Positions 1 to 11,213 of a stretch of 64,000 bases of DNA are shown one piece after another. The number at the start of each line of letters is the position of its first letter. Position 1 is the first letter of the stretch. The position numbers and the translations under genes were made by a program. This stretch comes from Tamarix chinensis (taxonomy: Eukaryota > Streptophyta > Magnoliopsida > Caryophyllales > Tamaricaceae). Location of the stretch: positions 8,826,455 to 8,890,454 of the forward strand of contig CM060175.1 of the NCBI GenBank assembly GCA_030549775.1. Direction: 5' to 3'. The notes under the pieces are model-generated. The model was not told the origin of the DNA and ran no database searches. It was given only the letters and a program-made list of their open reading frames with translations.

Positions 1-253
1 CCGGCAAATAATAGTGGGCAGGAGCGTTTTGCCCTGTACATATCTCCGGTCCACCGGCTATAATAGTGGGGCACCCGCACTTACATGGATTAATAAAGAG
101 TATGTGGAATTGAGTATGGTATTAAGAGATTTAAAGGATAAGTCTAATTGGAACATAATCGGCCTCACTATTTGTATTGTCTTATGTGCCTATATGATCA
201 TGCATGTATTGTGTACTTTGTCTGTTCGGCCATAGTTATTCGGTTACCTTGCT

Positions 254-289
254 CAGTACGAAGCGTACTGACCACCCGTTTCATGGGTG
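254..289 (+). promoter_or_regulatory. Twin stem-loops in LTR A
   Basis: Two adjacent inverted repeats are present. The first is CAGTACG, loop AAG, then CGTACTG at 254-270. The second is CACCC, loop GTTTCAT, then GGGTG at 273-289. The same pair, on whichever strand the LTR lies, recurs at 14648-14683, 57568-57603 and 62903-62938, and in weaker form in other copies. The function is unknown; an LTR RNA structure or protein-binding site is possible. Confidence 0.6.
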
Positions 290-636
290 CTGCTCATTCC
301 CACGAGCAGAAGGCCCCACTGATTTAGTGCAGGTAGGTGACTCTATATTCGATGCCTACGACGCTTATGAGGCATCGGGCGAGACCGAGAGTTGAGTCCG
401 GACCTAGCTTGGGGATCGAGAGTGGCGTGGCCGGAGTCTGTTGTTCACCTTACCTTTCTTATGCATTTAAGTTTGTTTATTTCTGATGTACGACGTTCAA
501 CTTTCGGAATCCTTAAAACTGTATCTTTGAACTGTACTTTGACCTTCCGCATTCTGACTCTGTATGACTCGTGTTTTACCTATGACTATGTTTTGCTATC
601 AACTCGTATTTGATGGTTAATCTGATTTAGCCTTAG

Positions 637-682
637 CACTTAGTACCGGGACGGTAGGAGTGAACCGTTCTGGTATTAAGTG
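637..682 (+). promoter_or_regulatory. Terminal 18-bp-stem hairpin of LTR A
   Basis: Arm 1 is CACTTAGTACCGGGACGG (637-654), the loop is 655-664 (TAGGAGTGAA) and arm 2 is CCGTTCTGGTATTAAGTG (665-682). The arms differ at three positions, and all three are G·U wobbles when read as plus-strand RNA. It lies 100 bp inside the LTR 3' end. Confidence 0.7.
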
Positions 683-782
683 TGGCGGTAACGCCCCCGA
701 ATTTACAAGTGTTATCTTTTGTTCCCGATAAACTTTTTGAAATTAAACGAAATTTTTCAGTAGTAAATTTGGGGGTGTTACA

Positions 783-3285
783 ATAAGAACTAGTATAATG
801 AAATATATTGTTTCAAGATAAGGTACCGAGTCTGTAGAGAGTTCTGAATTATCTTCTAGAGTAGTTATACCCTACCACACAGAACACTAGCAAGACATCC
901 TCATAACATATCTAGAAGAGATTTTACTAATGTATCTTACATTTCAATAAAAGGAAACACTGTACGAGAGCTTGTGATGATGTTGTTTTTTTAAAAACAT
1001 TTGAATAATTTATAAAAGTCAATCATTTTTTCAAAAAAAAAAATCAACCAATTGTAATTTTTAATGTGGAAACACTAAATCGCCTTTGATACATGTTAAA
1101 ATACATTAACAATTAAATCAAACCCAAACATGGCTTTCAACCAACAACTTGACACATTTGGTGGTTTTTTACAGGAAAAAAACATCCATAACTTTGTTTA
1201 TAAAATTCTAATTTGAATTTCATAAAAACCATGGTAAACTAGACTTCAAAATTTTCCATTTGAAATAATTTTCATTCAAAATTCCAAATATACAATCTGT
1301 AGTAATTTTTCAAAGTTTAGTCATGAACTTGATACAATTCATTTCAAACTTTTAAAATCATAGTACATGTTAAAAATGTGCATGCACTTGCTCAAAAATC
1401 ATATTGTAAAACACATTCATATTTGACATTACACTCGTGAAAATTTAAAGAATATGAAGGACATGAAGAACGTGTGAAGAAGGTACAGGGATCATATGAA
1501 CAACTTAAAAAACAAATGAAGAATTATTTGAAGAACATAAGCATAGGAAAATATGAAGATCATTTGTACATAAAGAATGCTAGAATAGAAAAATATTAAG
1601 AACATAAAGGATATAAAATTATAAGAACTTGAAAATTCAAGAAGTATATGAACATGAAAAATTTAAGAACACCAGAATATGAAGATCATATTCACGATAA
1701 TAATTTGAAAATAATACTTAAAAATAGATGTTAGTTGCTAGATTTACCTATTAACTTCAGCAAAAAAAAAATATTAAGAAAAAAAATCCAAAGATTCAAA
1801 TTCTTGCTGAGAACTAACTCACATCATTACAAGATTTTATGATTCCTTCCAAAAAGGAAGAACACCTAAAGAATTATGATACTTGTGTGAATAAACCAAG
1901 AGTATTACAATATTAATTAGAATAAATCTTATGAAGAACAATAAGGTAGATGACCTTAGTTAGGTCGAGAAGAATGAAGAGAAGAAGTTGATGAGAATTG
2001 TGAGGAGGTTAGGTTGACATTTATAGTCCAAAATTAAGGTTTACCCATTAAAAGTGATTATGGTAAAAACTATGTTAACTATGTAAAATTAGAGACTTTT
2101 TCTCCAAGTGCAAAGATCGACCACAAGATGGAAGACAGAACATATGCTTTGATTTTGCCTTGTTTTATCATAAGTTGAATGTGGTTATGTAGAAAATGTA
2201 AATTTTCAAAATTATAAACAAATAAAAACAATCACATAAATTTTTTTAAGTATTTTGGTAAAATAAAAATATTTTTAGGAAAATAAGGTTTAATTCACAA
2301 CAATATAAGTCCCAAAATGATAAATGCGACAAATCCTCCTAGAAACAACAAAAATTTTCTGGTAAGGACGAAATAAGAAAATAATCACTAAATTCATTTA
2401 GTAAGCCAACTTTTATGCGAAAACGTTTAGCATTAAAATTTATAAGTATCATGGTGCTCAAAGTAATTTAAAAGAAGTTGCAAAAACTATAACAAAAGAT
2501 AATCCTTTGAGACAACCTTTTCACTACGGTTAAACATTAATAACCTTTAATATATTATACTTTTTATTAAATCCACCTCCCTCTAAACTAGAACCATATT
2601 AATTGAGTATTATTAATTAATTTATAAGACTTTAAGCTTCTAGGTTCTACCAATAACTTTTATTTCCAAAAAAAAAAGGGTCCCTTGTATCCCTCTCTAT
2701 TTCCTAATCTCTTTCTCTCTATCTTTTTTTGGTTCATTTCTAACTCTACATTGTATCTCGTATTGTCTTGTTCATGTGTCACTTCATTTGGAAACAATTA
2801 TGTTGCTGTCTTTTTCTTTTGCATTAGATCACTATTGAAGTTTGATTTCATCTTTACTACCTACATGTTCAACCTAGTATACTAGTTTTAAATATGATAA
2901 GCTTCTACGACCATATATTTTAACTTCTCATACACATGAGCACAAACTTTTAATTTCAAATACTATCCATTTTGAGTACTATTAAAATACTTTATATTTG
3001 ATCATCATAATCAATTTATATATATTCAATGTTAATTTATTATATATCATATAATAACTAGGTTTATTTGGCCATTTGATTATATAAAGTAATTAGCTTT
3101 TTTGTTTAAAGTGCATATATTTAGAGAGATATTTTTTTTTATCAAATATCAAGCATTGCATATGATTCAAATTAATTGCATATTCGTGTTACTTACATTT
3201 TTTATTATGTTTATGTTATTTCATCTTCTTAAATATTATTCTACTGGATTTCATTATAATAAGTGTAACAAATCTAGTGGTGATT
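783..3285. other. AT-rich intergenic DNA without recognisable genes
   Basis: This stretch has no convincing coding frame on either strand. Positions 1441-1700 hold a loose, short purine-rich repetition (GAAGAACATGAAG-like words). The open frames at 2685-2885 and 3102-3287 are short, hydrophobic and AT-driven, and I do not regard them as genes. Confidence 0.6.
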
Positions 3286-4560
3286 GATTTTGACTTAAAC
3301 AAGCCTTATGTGGAGGAAGAGGAAGATGAATATTTGATTGGATAAACATTTCTTAGCATAGAGGAGGCTTTAATTTTTTTATAAAAACTCTGCACAATGA
3401 CATGGTTTTGTGGTTCGCAAGGATTGTGCTAATACAATAAATGGAAAAACTATAAGATGTGATTTATATTGCCATCATGGAGGGAAAACACCTTTAAAAA
3501 CATTTGATCCATCTAAGGCTCAAAGGAATCGTGGGTCTTTAAAATGTGATTGCAAGGCTCATATACGTATTACTTTAAAACAATGCTTTGATATTTTCTC
3601 CGAAGAGTGGCATGTTAAAAATTTTTTCAAGGATTCCAATCATGCGTTGTTATCTCATGAAGAACTATGTTTTCTTCCATCAAATCAAATTATCACGCTA
3701 GAAGATGAGAAGAAAATTTTCTTATATAAGGAAGTTGGACTATCAGTTAGAGAAATAACTTGAGTTATGAAACTTTAAAAAAAATTTAAACATGGTGAGC
3801 TTTCATTCATTGAGAAGGATATCTGTAATCTTTTTGATAGAGTTAAGACAATGCTTGGAGCCAATGCTGCGAAGAACCTTATAGAGTATATGAAATTTGT
3901 AAAGAAAGAAAATTTAATGTTTTAATATGAATTTACATTAGATGAAGAGAGGAGGCTAGAATATTTATTTTGTCCCCATGATTAAAGTTTTTATTGGTAT
4001 CATGAGTATAAATTTGTCAAATAGGTAAGTATAAATTTAGATCTTATTCTATTATTTTAGAGTTTATTTTTTAGTTTTATGTTATCATAAAAAATAGCTC
4101 ACTTTATTGATTTGTGATTTCTCTTACCATTCATTATTGATAATTTAGATAGGTCTTTCTATTTAAGAGATCAACCAAGGATGGTCACACAATAAGATGT
4201 TGGTTATGTTTAGTTTGTTGAAGATAAAGTCACCATTAAAAGAACAAGCTTTTAGAGTCCTAACATAATTTGCTTTCAAAAAGTTCCAAGATGAATTCAC
4301 AAGAGCATGTCAGCATTCACGTGTCCATGTTAAAGGTAATGGATACATTCTAAGGTATTATGAAGGAGAATATGGCATAAATCATAGGGTATTTTGGGAT
4401 GGAAAGATTACATTGTGCATTTGTAAGAGTTTTTGAGTTTTGGGGTATACTTTGTCGTCACATATTATGAGTATTTTTTCACATAGATTGTTCACTTAGA
4501 TGAGGAGACTCCTAATGCGTTACATAAGAAAAAAAATAGCTAGTAACTTGGGTTTGAATC
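3286..4560 (+). pseudogene. FAR1/FHY3-related (MULE transposase-derived) pseudogene
   Basis: Translation in shifting frames gives the layout of a FAR1-related protein. An acidic leader (YVEEEEDEYLIG) is followed by TFLSIEEALIFL and then HGFVVRKDCANT. Next come the C/H zinc-finger residues of the FAR1 DNA-binding domain (RCDLYCHHGGK, KCDCKAHIRI, then WHVKNFFKDSNHALLS). The segment after this (YEFTLDEERRLEYLFC) matches the family's lead-in to the MULE transposase core. From 4215 on, SPLKEQAFRVLT and KKFQDEFTRAC lead to a SWIM-type zinc finger with CxC at 4416-4424 and CRH at 4453-4461 (FEFWGILCRHI). FAR1 proteins are transposase-derived transcription factors; MULE transposases share this plan. 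The DDE core between the two halves is absent. A GTAAGT at 4024 and a TTTAG at 4145-4149 look like relic intron borders. Stops (for example 3398, 3761) and a one-base T gain near 4433 break the frame, so it is non-functional. Whether it was a host gene or a transposase cannot be decided. Confidence 0.72.
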
Positions 4561-5145
4561 CTATATTCACTTAAAGTATTAGGTAACGTTATACTATCTT
4601 AATATTTATTTATATACTACCATTTTCATTTTTTTATATTTATTAATTTAAATATTTTCTTATAGGTGGTTGGAAAATCCAAAAGAAATATTTGCAAGAA
4701 ATTTTCATTTATGGTAGGCAAATGTGAATTTTTCTAGTTGAGAATTATGTAATGAACATGTTGGTATCTATCATTATGACAAATTGAAATTAAATTTGCA
4801 TTTTTGGCTATTATAGTAGATTTTTCTAACGTTAATGTAATCCTCCAAATTTATAAAAACCTATGATTTAATAATTAGCTTTTACTTGAAATAAATTAGC
4901 TTTTAAAATTATTTAATTTAATTATTTTATGGATTTTTGAGTATATAAAAATTAGATAGGAATATTTAATAAATTAAAATAAATATTTTATTATTTTATC
5001 ATACTCATTTTATTTAAATAATTTTCCAAATTAATATTTTACTAAAATTATTCTTTTTAAACCCATATATTAAATTAAATTAAATTATTACCCAAAAATA
5101 ATACACTCTATTATTTTATAAATTAAATTATTATAAATTTCCATA

Positions 5146-6290
5146 TTTTTCCTTTTCCTTTTCCCTTTTTCTTTTCCTTCTCCTTTTTCTCCTTTTTCCA
5201 CCTTTCTTTCTTTTTCTTCCTGGCTTCATGCCGCCAGGCCAACCCTTCCTCCCTCCCTACGCGCTTGGGCCAGAGGCCTGTTCTTCCCTCCCCAGCGCAG
5301 CAAGCCTACCCAGCTCGTGCCTTCTTTTATTTACCTTTCCCCCATCCTACTCGGACCGGCCCAGTCTTTTATTTTACTTATCGACCGGTCTGCTCCCCCT
5401 CCTTCCTTTCTTTCTTCTCCTTGCTCGTGCCTAACCAGCTATTTGTTTCGACTCCATGCTTGCCACCATCGAGCCGCCCTACAGCTGCCACCACCTGCCA
5501 CCGCGCTTGCTCTCTCCTCCTCTCTTTCCCCGTCATTTTCTTTCCTATTTCAAACCAAACAAACCCCTGCATCCCTAGTCACATGCCTAACTTCTTTCCT
5601 CTTCTTCCCTTACCTCTCCTGCCACCCCAACCGGCCACCTACCCCCTAGCTCCCCCTCTTTTATTTCTTCCCCTCACCAACCTTTCCTGCCCCATTTTTT
5701 CGAGCCTCACTTCCCTTCCCCCGACTCCTTCTCCCCCTTCCTTCTCCTTCCTTTTCTCTCCCCGTTTTTAGCTTCGCCGCCCTGTTCCATCGCTGCCACC
5801 ACCTTCTGCAACCATCTACCTCATCCTTGCACCACCAAACCACCCCTCAATCCACCCCACAACCCCTTTCTTCCTCGCCTCATCTTTTTTTCCTTCTTTT
5901 TCTCCCTTCTCGGTAGCCACCCTGCACCGTCTTCCCACTACCTCTTCCACCACCCAAGCCACCAAGCCACTCCCTGCAACCTCTCCTACCACCCCCACAC
6001 CTCCTTTGGCTGAAACAAACCCCCTAACCCCTTCATTGTCCTCCTCCCTTTTCTTTCCTTCTTAGCCCCACCCACTCTTGCATCCCACTTTGCAGCCTCG
6101 CTGCCGCTGCCCTTTGTTGCCGTCAACCTATCCCCAACCACCACCTACACCCCTCTCCACCCCGGCATCCTTCCCTTGCCTTAAATCTCCTCCATCTTCA
6201 CTCCTCTTGGCCCCTAAATCCCCAACTCGAACCATCTCCCCCTCCCTTCTACCTCACCACCCTCGACCCTTTTCCCCCTTGCAACCTGCA
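5146..6290 (+). other. C/T-rich, GC-elevated block in LTR B
   Basis: There are about 1.1 kb of almost uninterrupted pyrimidines on the LTR sense strand, much richer in C than the AT-rich surroundings. It creates long open frames (for example 5265-5771, rich in Pro, Ser, Leu and Phe) that have no domain and no start context, so I treat them as composition artefacts. Equivalent blocks, always C/T on the LTR sense strand, lie at 13060-13215, 36560-37025, 42125-42880, 43840-44320, 50560-51740, 60660-61110 and 62130-62408. Confidence 0.7.
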
Positions 6291-6954
6291 TATGACTCAT
6301 GCTGCTTATGCAGCGTGAGTTACACATTATTTTGGGATTTTCCTTATTTAATTTTTGAGGTATATTAATGGTTAAGTAAAGTGTATTATTAATTAAGTTT
6401 TTTTTATAAAGTTTTATCCTTTTAATTTTCTACTTCTAATATAATAATTATTGGCATTATTTTTAGGTGTTAATTTTTCTATTTAAAGGTTGAATCTTTA
6501 ACTGAGATACCGGTAATGTTTGATTTTTGTGGGAATTAAGGTAATCGTTAAACCCCACTTAAATGCATGAATAAACGTATGTTAGCACATTAGGGTTTTC
6601 AATATGTTATTATGTTTGATATATGTTTGTTAGTATAATTTATATATTTGCTTGTATTGTTTAATAAAAAGGAAAGTATGTTATTTTATGTGCCATCTGT
6701 GGAAATGTCGTCTAAGGAAAGAGTTTGGCTATTAATGAAAGTGTTAAGTACATATCCATGTTATTTTATGTTATTATGACCATTTATGCATGAATAATAT
6801 TATTGTGAGCCCTAGGGGCATTTTAGTAATATTTCTTGTGCAAGAATGTGGCCTAACATGTGTGGGTGCTAATAAGTAGTATATTAAAATATAATAGTTG
6901 GTGGAGTTAGATATTATGAGTGGAGTATTAATATTAATATTCATGTAGTGATGA

Positions 6955-8470
6955 TAACTTAATAAAAATGGTATAATAAAAGGACAAGATGGTAAATTGT
7001 AAGTAAAAGGGTATTATGGTAATTTTGGAAGTAAAGAGGAAGATGGTAATTTTATAAGTAAAGGGGTATTATGGTAATTTTGGGAGTAAAGGTTAAAGTG
7101 GTAAACTTGGAAGTAAAGGGGGCAAAATGGAATTTTTGGAAGAGAAGGGCAAAAGGGTAATTTTGTAAGAAAAGAGAAGAATGGTAATTTTGGATGTAAA
7201 AGGGTAAAATAATAATTTGTAAGTAAAAGGGTATTATGGTAATTTTTTTATACGTAGAAGGGTGAAGCAGTAATTTTAGAAATAAGAGGCAAAATGGTAA
7301 ATTATAAGTAAAAGGGGTATTATGGTAATTTTATAAGTAAAAGGGGTATTGTGGTAATTTTATAAATGAAAGTACATTATGGTAACTTGGGAGGTAAAGG
7401 AGAAGTAAGGGGTAGAATGATAATTATGTAAATGATAGGATATTATGGTAAATTTTGGAGTAGGGGTAACTTGGTAATTATGATAACGATAATTTGGTAA
7501 ATTAACCAACATAAGGGTATTATGGTAATTTTAATAATAGAGAAGGGCAATATGGTAATTATAATAATGGAGAAGGGAAAATTGATAATTATAATTATGG
7601 AGAAGAGTAAATTAATAATTATAATTATGGAGAGGGGCAAATTGGTGACTACAATTATGGAGAAGAGTAAATTAATAATTATAATAATAGAGAAGGGTAA
7701 AATGATAATTTAATAAAAAAGAAGGGTAAAATGGTAATTCGGTGTAAAAGAAGGTAAAAGAATAATTTAATAAAGGAGAAGGGTCATTTGTTAATTATGA
7801 AAACGGAGAAGGGTAATTTGGTAATTTAACTTACTAAAGGGTAGTTTGGTAAATATGAAAATAGAGAAGGGTAATTTGGTAATTATAATAGTGGATAAGG
7901 GGAATTTGGTAATTACGAAAAATAGAGAAGGGCAATTTGGTAATTTAACCGACTAAAGGGTAGTTTGGTAATTATGATAATAGAGAGGGGTAATTTGGTA
8001 ATTATGAAAAATAGAGAAGGGCAATTTGGTAATTTAATCGACTAAAAGGTATTTTGGTAATTATGATAACGGAGAAGGGTAATTTGGTAATTATAATAGT
8101 GGAGAAGGGTAATTTGGTAATTATGATAATGGAGAAGGGCAATTTGGTAATTTAACCAATTAAAGGGTAACTTGATAATTATGATAATGGAGAAGGGCAA
8201 TTTAGTAATTATGATAATGAAGAGGGGAAATTTGATAATTTATCCAACTTAAGGGCAATTTAGTAATTATAAAAAAGGAGAAGGACAATACGGTAATCTA
8301 ACCAACCAAATGAGAAATATGTTAAGTGTAACAATTATGAAGGGTGAATGGTGATCTAAAAGGCATAGAAAATAACTTAGTAACCTAAATCGAGTAAGGG
8401 GTAATTTGATAATTATTTAACATGAAGGGTGATATGGCAAATTGGTAAGTAAGGAAGGGATGACTTAATA
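6955..8470 (+). repeat. Minisatellite, ~30-bp unit, ~1.5 kb
   Basis: This is a degenerate tandem array. The best-preserved unit, around 8050-8130, is GGAGAAGGGTAATTTGGTAA followed by TTATGATAAT (30 bp). The left part is more diverged (AAGGGGTATTATGGTAATTT words spaced at about 29-30 bp). Single copies of the core in inverse form (for example around 49890, 50050 and 50515) occur in the related LTR at 47983-52122, so the array probably expanded from a motif that was already in the LTR. The Ile/Lys/Met-repeat open frames across it are artefacts. Confidence 0.85.
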
Positions 8471-9216
8471 ACTATACAAGTAAGGGGCAAATCAGTGATT
8501 CATACCTAATATGTTGATGGGAAACTAGAGGTTCGTAATAAGATTCAAGTAACACTGAATAGTAAGGTAAGAGTATTTGACGATTAGTAAGTATCACGAG
8601 AACATATCTTGAATCAGAATTAGATGAGATTATGATGGCCTTAATGATTCCTCTGTGTTATCTTTAATAACTATATGAATAAGAAATGCCTAATGATATC
8701 AGAATGATCGAAGGTGAATAAGTATCTGATTTTTGTGCTTTTCGTGATCACATTAATTAAGACACTAATACTTAAAGTGAAAGACCTCGAGATCAAGAAT
8801 GGTGGCTCTTTAGGGGTCGCTACCCTAAAGACGTGGTTTAGCCCATGGTTATTCTGGTAATTGCTAGTGTGCCTTTATGCCCCAACCAAGCCCTATATCT
8901 TACTCTATCTAGCTCTACGGACCTAGTTAGAGGGTATGCATATTTATGGATTAGGTGTCCTTATCGATAGGGTACTGAGTAGCTTTATGCATCGGTACAA
9001 CCAGGGTACCTTTGCGTTCCTGGGTTGATGGTTGAAGGGTACTAAGTAGCTTGTAAGCACTAGTATGATTGGTGTACCTTTGTGTCCTGGGTTCTTGATC
9101 TCCAGTCCGAGGAAAATAAATGGAATTGTTGTGCTAATTAAAAAAAGGAAAAACACTAATCACGAAAGTGAAAGATTGATGAGCCAGGCCCAGTTGAACT
9201 ATAATATTGAGTACTG

Positions 9217-9540
9217 ATCCACCGGTTATAATAGTGGCCCAGGAGCGTGTTGTCCTGGCAAATGATTATGAGTACCGGTCCACCGGATATAATAGTGGCC
9301 CAGGAGAATGTTGCCCTAGATGGTGTTGATATATATATAAATATATATTCCGATCCACCAGCGATAATAGTGGGTGTCCTGAGCTTAGTAAAACCAGTCA
9401 TGGATGTGAATAAATTATGAAAAAATACTAATCACTTACAATAAACGCCATTTGAGTCGGGGCCAAATCGGTCTACTGGCGAATAATAGTGGCCAGGAGC
9501 ATTTTGCCCTACATGACCGGTCCACCGGCTATAATAGTAG
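9217..9540 (+). repeat. CCACCGG(N)AATAGTGG array in LTR B
   Basis: Five units sit in two blocks (about 9217-9375 and 9473-9540). Each unit is a short imperfect palindrome CCACCGG..ATAATAGTGG followed by CCAGGAGCGTTTTGCCCT-like spacer. Blocks are separated by the conserved ACTAATCACTTACA element. The layout is the same in the copies at 14090-14490 and 63120-63480. Confidence 0.75.
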
Positions 9541-10051
9541 GGTTTCCGTACTCACATGGATATATACAATCCGAGATGATTGAATAATGATGGACTAATG
9601 GCCTAAGACCCAAAAGCATTGATTGTACATTATGACTTATTAACCCTTGGTGGAATTGATAAATATATGATTGTGTTGTATGCATTCTCATTTTATATGT
9701 ACATCGTATGGTATCATGTGTTACATTGCGGGCCTGCTTTTAAGTGTGTCTTAAAGGGTTATTCAGTGCCATAGTACTAAAGGATTCCATTCATGGGGCC
9801 CTTGCCTTTTCAATGGACAATGTCCCTTGCAGGTCCATTTTCAAGTGCTACTCAAGTGGACAACGGAAAAGAGCGTAAGGATTATCCGGATTTTTAGGGT
9901 TCTCCCTTTGCTTTTACTTTCTAGTTTAAATGTATTCCTTGTTCTTATAACCACCACTGATGGATTCTAATCTTGTAAAGTGTATCGCGCTACTTTGATT
10001 TAAAAATATTTTGAAAATCTAGCAAAGTGTATCTCATTCCTTTAGCCTTAA

Positions 10052-10097
10052 CACTTGGTACCGGAACGGTAGAAGTGAACTGATCTGGTACTAAGTG
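10052..10097 (+). promoter_or_regulatory. Terminal hairpin of LTR B
   Basis: Arm 1 is CACTTGGTACCGGAACGG, with a 10-nt loop, and arm 2 is CTGATCTGGTACTAAGTG. Three arm differences are G·U wobbles in the plus strand and one is A·A. It sits 99 bp from the LTR 3' end, as in copy A. Confidence 0.65.
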
Positions 10098-10196
10098 TGG
10101 TGGTAATATTCCTGGAATTCATCATTTTATATTTTTCTTCCGCTATTTCTTTTAATAAAACAAAATCTTTCAGTAGTAAATTTTGGGGGTGTTACA

Positions 10197-11213
10197 GTTA
10201 TTTTGGACTTAGAAATTTTCTAATGAATCTATGTGTTACTTTCATTCTTGCAAGTAGAAATTTTGGTCTCATTATTTATTACCACGTATATGAATCAAAA
10301 TTATGTTGATATAATTTATTACTAAATTGGAGTGTGCATGAATAATAAAATAGCATATAAAAGTGTAGGCTAGTGATTTCTTTGTCAATTTCGTTAGTCA
10401 TGCATAAAAAAGCAATGTCAACAAAAACCCAAATATATATTGGTTACACTTAAAATGATCTAATAATAATAAATTAAATTACAAGTTATCATTCTAGCAA
10501 TACCAATGGATATGATTATAGTAAAAATTATTTTTCCATTGATAATCTTAGTATTTTTGTTGGCTTGAAATGAAGTGAAACTCATTATTAAAATGAAATA
10601 TTCATTTAAATATTTTAAAGTATAACACACCAATTTCACTTATCCTTGGTTGCAACATATAAGAATAGAAATTTAAAAGACTTTTTTATTTAAAAACTCT
10701 ATTCTTGTAGCAATAAAGGTACATAGGTGACTTTTGGAGTATTTTATTAATGTGTTACAATTAGTTAGAGTGAGGATTATATAAAAATAAGATTTATTAA
10801 ATTGATAGAATGAAATATATTGGAAGCAAGTAATGCTTAACCATAACCCTAAAGGCTATGGTTAACAAGATTAATTTATTTTACTACCTCAAAAAGATAT
10901 CTTGATCTTCCTTTATTTTACTAATTTGTTGACTTTGGCTGCAATTTCCAATATCAATTCCTTCTCCTATTAATTTTTACCTTTTAAGTGACAATGACAT
11001 GTTTAGGCCGGATAACTATTGGTGTCAGAACTCCATTTTTGTATATTTATAGATATGTGACTCAATTTTCTTTTATTTTTGCAAATCGTTATGCTTTGTA
11101 TAAAACTATAAAAATATGAGGTTTTCATAGATTATTTAAGTTTATAATTTTTTTACAATTCTTTTCATTATTTTATGTGATATATAGAATTTATATGAAA
11201 TTGTGACATTTAT
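10197..11213. other. AT-rich DNA, no gene seen
   Basis: There is no coding evidence. A 9-bp-stem inverted repeat (TTAACCATA at 10837-10845 and TATGGTTAA at 10857-10865) is present, function unknown. The phrase TTGGTGTCAGAAC near 11019 faintly resembles a retrotransposon primer-binding site but has no LTR next to it. Confidence 0.55.

Larger units (their letters stand above)
1..782 (+). mobile_element. LTR copy A, 3' part of a long Ty3-like LTR (cut by window edge)
   Basis: The segment ends at 782 with the family terminus GGGGGTGTTACA, preceded by the conserved AAATTTTTCAGTAGTAAATT block. Reading back from the end it contains the 18-bp-stem hairpin (637-682), the twin hairpins (254-289) and the start of the CCACCGG/AATAGTGG array (1-75), in the same order as the copies at 10196 and 57091. 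It is about 88% identical at protein level to the opposite-strand copy at 62411-64000 over a shared open frame, so both are relatively young. No primer-binding site follows 782, so a solo LTR or truncated copy is likely. Sense orientation is inferred from the polypurine remnant at 44502-44636. Confidence 0.8.
4836..10196 (+). mobile_element. LTR copy B, complete solo LTR, 5.36 kb
   Basis: It begins TGTAATCCTCCAAATTT and ends TTTTGGGGGTGTTACA. The flanks GTTAA (4831-4835) and GTTAT (10197-10201) are a 4/5 match and read as a 5-bp target-site duplication, as for an LTR integrase. In order it contains a C/T-rich block (5146-6290), an AT-rich interior, a 30-bp minisatellite (6955-8470), a GGGTACCTTTG..CCTGGG double repeat (about 8968-9090), the CCACCGG/AATAGTGG array (9217-9540) and the terminal hairpin (10052-10097). 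No gag, pol or primer-binding site lies within or beside it. It is longer than its relatives mainly because of the minisatellite. Confidence 0.8.

Noticed and set aside
392..613. 73-codon open frame in LTR A with an 88%-identical counterpart at 62579-62800 (minus)
   Set aside because: It starts at a non-ATG codon, lacks any domain and is shared simply because the two LTRs are close relatives. Other copies do not keep it.
5265..5771. 168-codon Pro/Ser/Leu frame
   Set aside because: Low-complexity product of the C/T-rich block. It overlaps equally long frames in other registers and is not kept in other LTRs.
7443..7713. Ile/Lys/Met-repeat frames on both strands
   Set aside because: Translation of the 30-bp minisatellite.
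9217..9540. Regularly spaced palindromic units considered as a CRISPR-like array
   Set aside because: Units are degenerate, the spacers are themselves repeated, the DNA is plant-type and no cas genes exist.
11019..11033. TTGGTGTCAGAAC as a tRNA primer-binding site
   Set aside because: No LTR end lies just upstream and the match to the usual TGGTATCAGAGC is partial.
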